Shown in pieces: positions 62,759-64,000 of a DNA stretch of 64,000 bases. The DNA comes from JAIBDK01 sp965261915 (lineage in GTDB: Bacteria > Pseudomonadota > Gammaproteobacteria > Arenicellales > Poriferihabitantaceae). Made by a program: the position numbers and the translations under genes. Where the stretch lies: the NCBI GenBank assembly GCA_965261915.1, contig CBDHDW010000013.1:2604001-2668000 (forward strand), read 5' to 3'. Position 1 is the first letter of the stretch; each line of letters begins with the position of its first letter. The notes beneath the pieces were generated by a model. That model saw only the letters and a program-made list of their open reading frames with translations. It did not search any database and was not told the DNA's origin.

Positions 62759-64000
62759 ATGAAAATTTACCGAGATTTGAAGACAAGTTTGAAACCGCCC
62801 CGGATTCTCATCCTCGTAGCAATTGTCCTGTCCAGCCTGTTGATTGCGCGTGTGGCAACGGCTGCTCAACTGCAGAAGATCGCATGGGAAACGGACTCCA
62901 ATGGAGAAGATGTTCTGGCCCTGGTGCTGGATAATCACCCAGGGTATGTGATCAGCGAGTCAGGGGGCGGAAATATAATTAAACTCACCCTTAAAGATAC
63001 TGAGCTTGGTGACAGTCTGGGTCAGCTAGAACCCCGAGGATTGGTTCGCAGTTCCATTGCGCTTGCAGATGGCGACAATGTCAAAATTCAATTCCTCCTC
63101 TCAGATGCTGGTCGCGCCAGCATTACACCGGTTAATGACGGGTTCCGTGTATCGATCCGTCCGCTCAGTAGCGGTTCTGTTTCCGCGGCGGCGAGTCGTT
63201 CTGGTGGTGATGCTGAACTAACGGGTTTACGGTTTTCTCGGGTAACGGGCAATCGTGTTCAAGTGGATCTGGCGATGGATGGTGAGCTGGTTGATCCCGC
63301 GGTATTCAAAACGGTTTCTCCGCCACGAATCGCATTTGATTTCTTTGGTGTTAAAAACACCACAGGGAAGTCGGTATTCCCAATTGGAATATCATCGCTC
63401 GACAGTATTGTCGTTGCGGAAGATGACGACCGCATGAGGTTGGTTTTGAATTTACTAAATCCGGTTGACTACAATATCACGCGAGGGGCAAATGGATATG
63501 CACTGACTATCGGTACCAACGCAGTATCGGCATCAACCAGCGTGTCATCAGCAAGCAGTGAAGAAAGTCTGGCTCAGGAGTTTAAACAAGACCGGAAGCC
63601 ACGCCCGCACAGCCTGGAAAGTGTCGATTTCCGACGCACGCCGAATGGCGGTGGACGAATTATTTTACAGCTGTCTGATAGTAAAGTTGCGGTAGATTTG
63701 CAGGAAAGCGGTTCCGAGATCGTTGCGTTATTTTCCAACACAGCGGTTCCTGCAGCGCTTGAACAACGTCTGGATGTCGTCGATTTCGCTACACCAGTGA
63801 CCTATATCGACACTTATGCTGATGGTCGTAATGCCAGGTTGGTCATTTCCACGGGAGACCGTTATCAACAATCCTCGGTTCAATCAGGATCAACGCTTGT
63901 TCTCGATATTTCACCGTTAACCGAGGCGGAGATTGAAGCTGAGAATGTCGATGAGTCTGGTTATCAGGGGGATAGACTATCGTTGAACTTTCAACGAATT
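62759..64000 (+). CDS. pilQ: Type IV pilus secretin PilQ (N-terminal part)
   Basis: The frame runs open from an ATG at 62759 to the end of the window, giving 414 residues. A signal peptide (hydrophobic ILILVAIVLSSLLIARVATA) is followed by two AMIN domains that bind peptidoglycan. The first contains LTGLRFSRVTGNRVQVDLAM and APPRIAFDFFG-like SPPRIAFDFFGVKN nearby; the second starts at LESVDFRRTPNGGGRIIL. The last residues GDRLSLNFQRI are the start of the secretin short domain, so the pore-forming part lies beyond the window. No strong ribosome site precedes the ATG. Confidence 0.93.
   Translation, partial: MKIYRDLKTSLKPPRILILVAIVLSSLLIARVATAAQLQKIAWETDSNGEDVLALVLDNHPGYVISESGGGNIIKLTLKDTELGDSLGQLEPRGLVRSSIALADGDNVKIQFLLSDAGRASITPVNDGFRVSIRPLSSGSVSAAASRSGGDAELTGLRFSRVTGNRVQVDLAMDGELVDPAVFKTVSPPRIAFDFFGVKNTTGKSVFPIGISSLDSIVVAEDDDRMRLVLNLLNPVDYNITRGANGYALTIGTNAVSASTSVSSASSEESLAQEFKQDRKPRPHSLESVDFRRTPNGGGRIILQLSDSKVAVDLQESGSEIVALFSNTAVPAALEQRLDVVDFATPVTYIDTYADGRNARLVISTGDRYQQSSVQSGSTLVLDISPLTEAEIEAENVDESGYQGDRLSLNFQRI

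Overview
The window looks like a chromosomal segment of a marine-type, respiring gammaproteobacterium outside the Enterobacterales. I infer this from gene order and protein type, not from a database match. Pointers are the ubiE-ubiJ-ubiB ubiquinone cluster, petABC followed by sspA-sspB, the mutY-yggX pair, the PBP1A gene divergent from pilMNOPQ, and a pteridine reductase divergent from a MidA-type methyltransferase. Base composition is moderate and even. I see no phage, integrase, transposase, CRISPR array, rRNA or tRNA. TTG and GTG starts are common (midA-like, zapE, purB, mnmA, pyrD, pilM and others).

Layout. 1-3921: end of a cation/proton antiporter operon with three MrpD/NuoM-like subunits. 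3960-6468: a Rieske oxygenase, DsbB and a pteridine reductase. 6613-10643: MidA-like methyltransferase, UppP, a P-loop ATPase and a divergent MetA. 10720-13798: ComEA-like protein, a Bcr/CflA-type exporter and ZapE on the minus strand. 13916-21823: CysQ, an adenylate kinase with a histone-like tail, HemB, a DUF971 protein, UbiE-UbiJ-UbiB and glutaryl-CoA dehydrogenase. 21830-22620: two broken genes. 22695-30507 (minus): PyrD, an rRNA pseudouridine synthase, PurB, MnmA, an exported protein of unknown function, a NudJ remnant, a LysR regulator, YggX and MutY. 30645-36530: a complete Yej-type peptide importer whose binding protein has its own C-terminal membrane anchor. 36561-48770 (minus): a 1046-residue cyclase/ATPase/repeat protein, an FAD oxidoreductase, an AddAB-like helicase-nuclease pair, a pterin dehydratase and an SDR enzyme. 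49114-55917: petABC, sspAB, hslVU and an acyltransferase. 56095-56955: rpoH. 57061-64000: PBP1A, then pilMNOP and the start of pilQ.

The most interesting regulatory signal is a perfect CIRCE operator (56028-56054) just upstream of rpoH. It would place the heat-shock sigma factor under the HrcA repressor. A sigma-32-like promoter lies before hslVU three kilobases upstream, so two heat-shock circuits appear to meet here.

The region also shows clear genome decay: an N-terminal stub of a class-III aminotransferase, a DUF4864-like gene frameshifted in an A7 run, and a NudJ remnant without its catalytic Nudix helix. The gene hflD, which lies between mnmA and purB in E. coli, is absent. I did not find a convincing new multi-gene system. 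The best candidates for new biology are the CIRCE-rpoH link, the adenylate kinase tail, the membrane-anchored YejA-like protein and the exported protein at 27199-27888.
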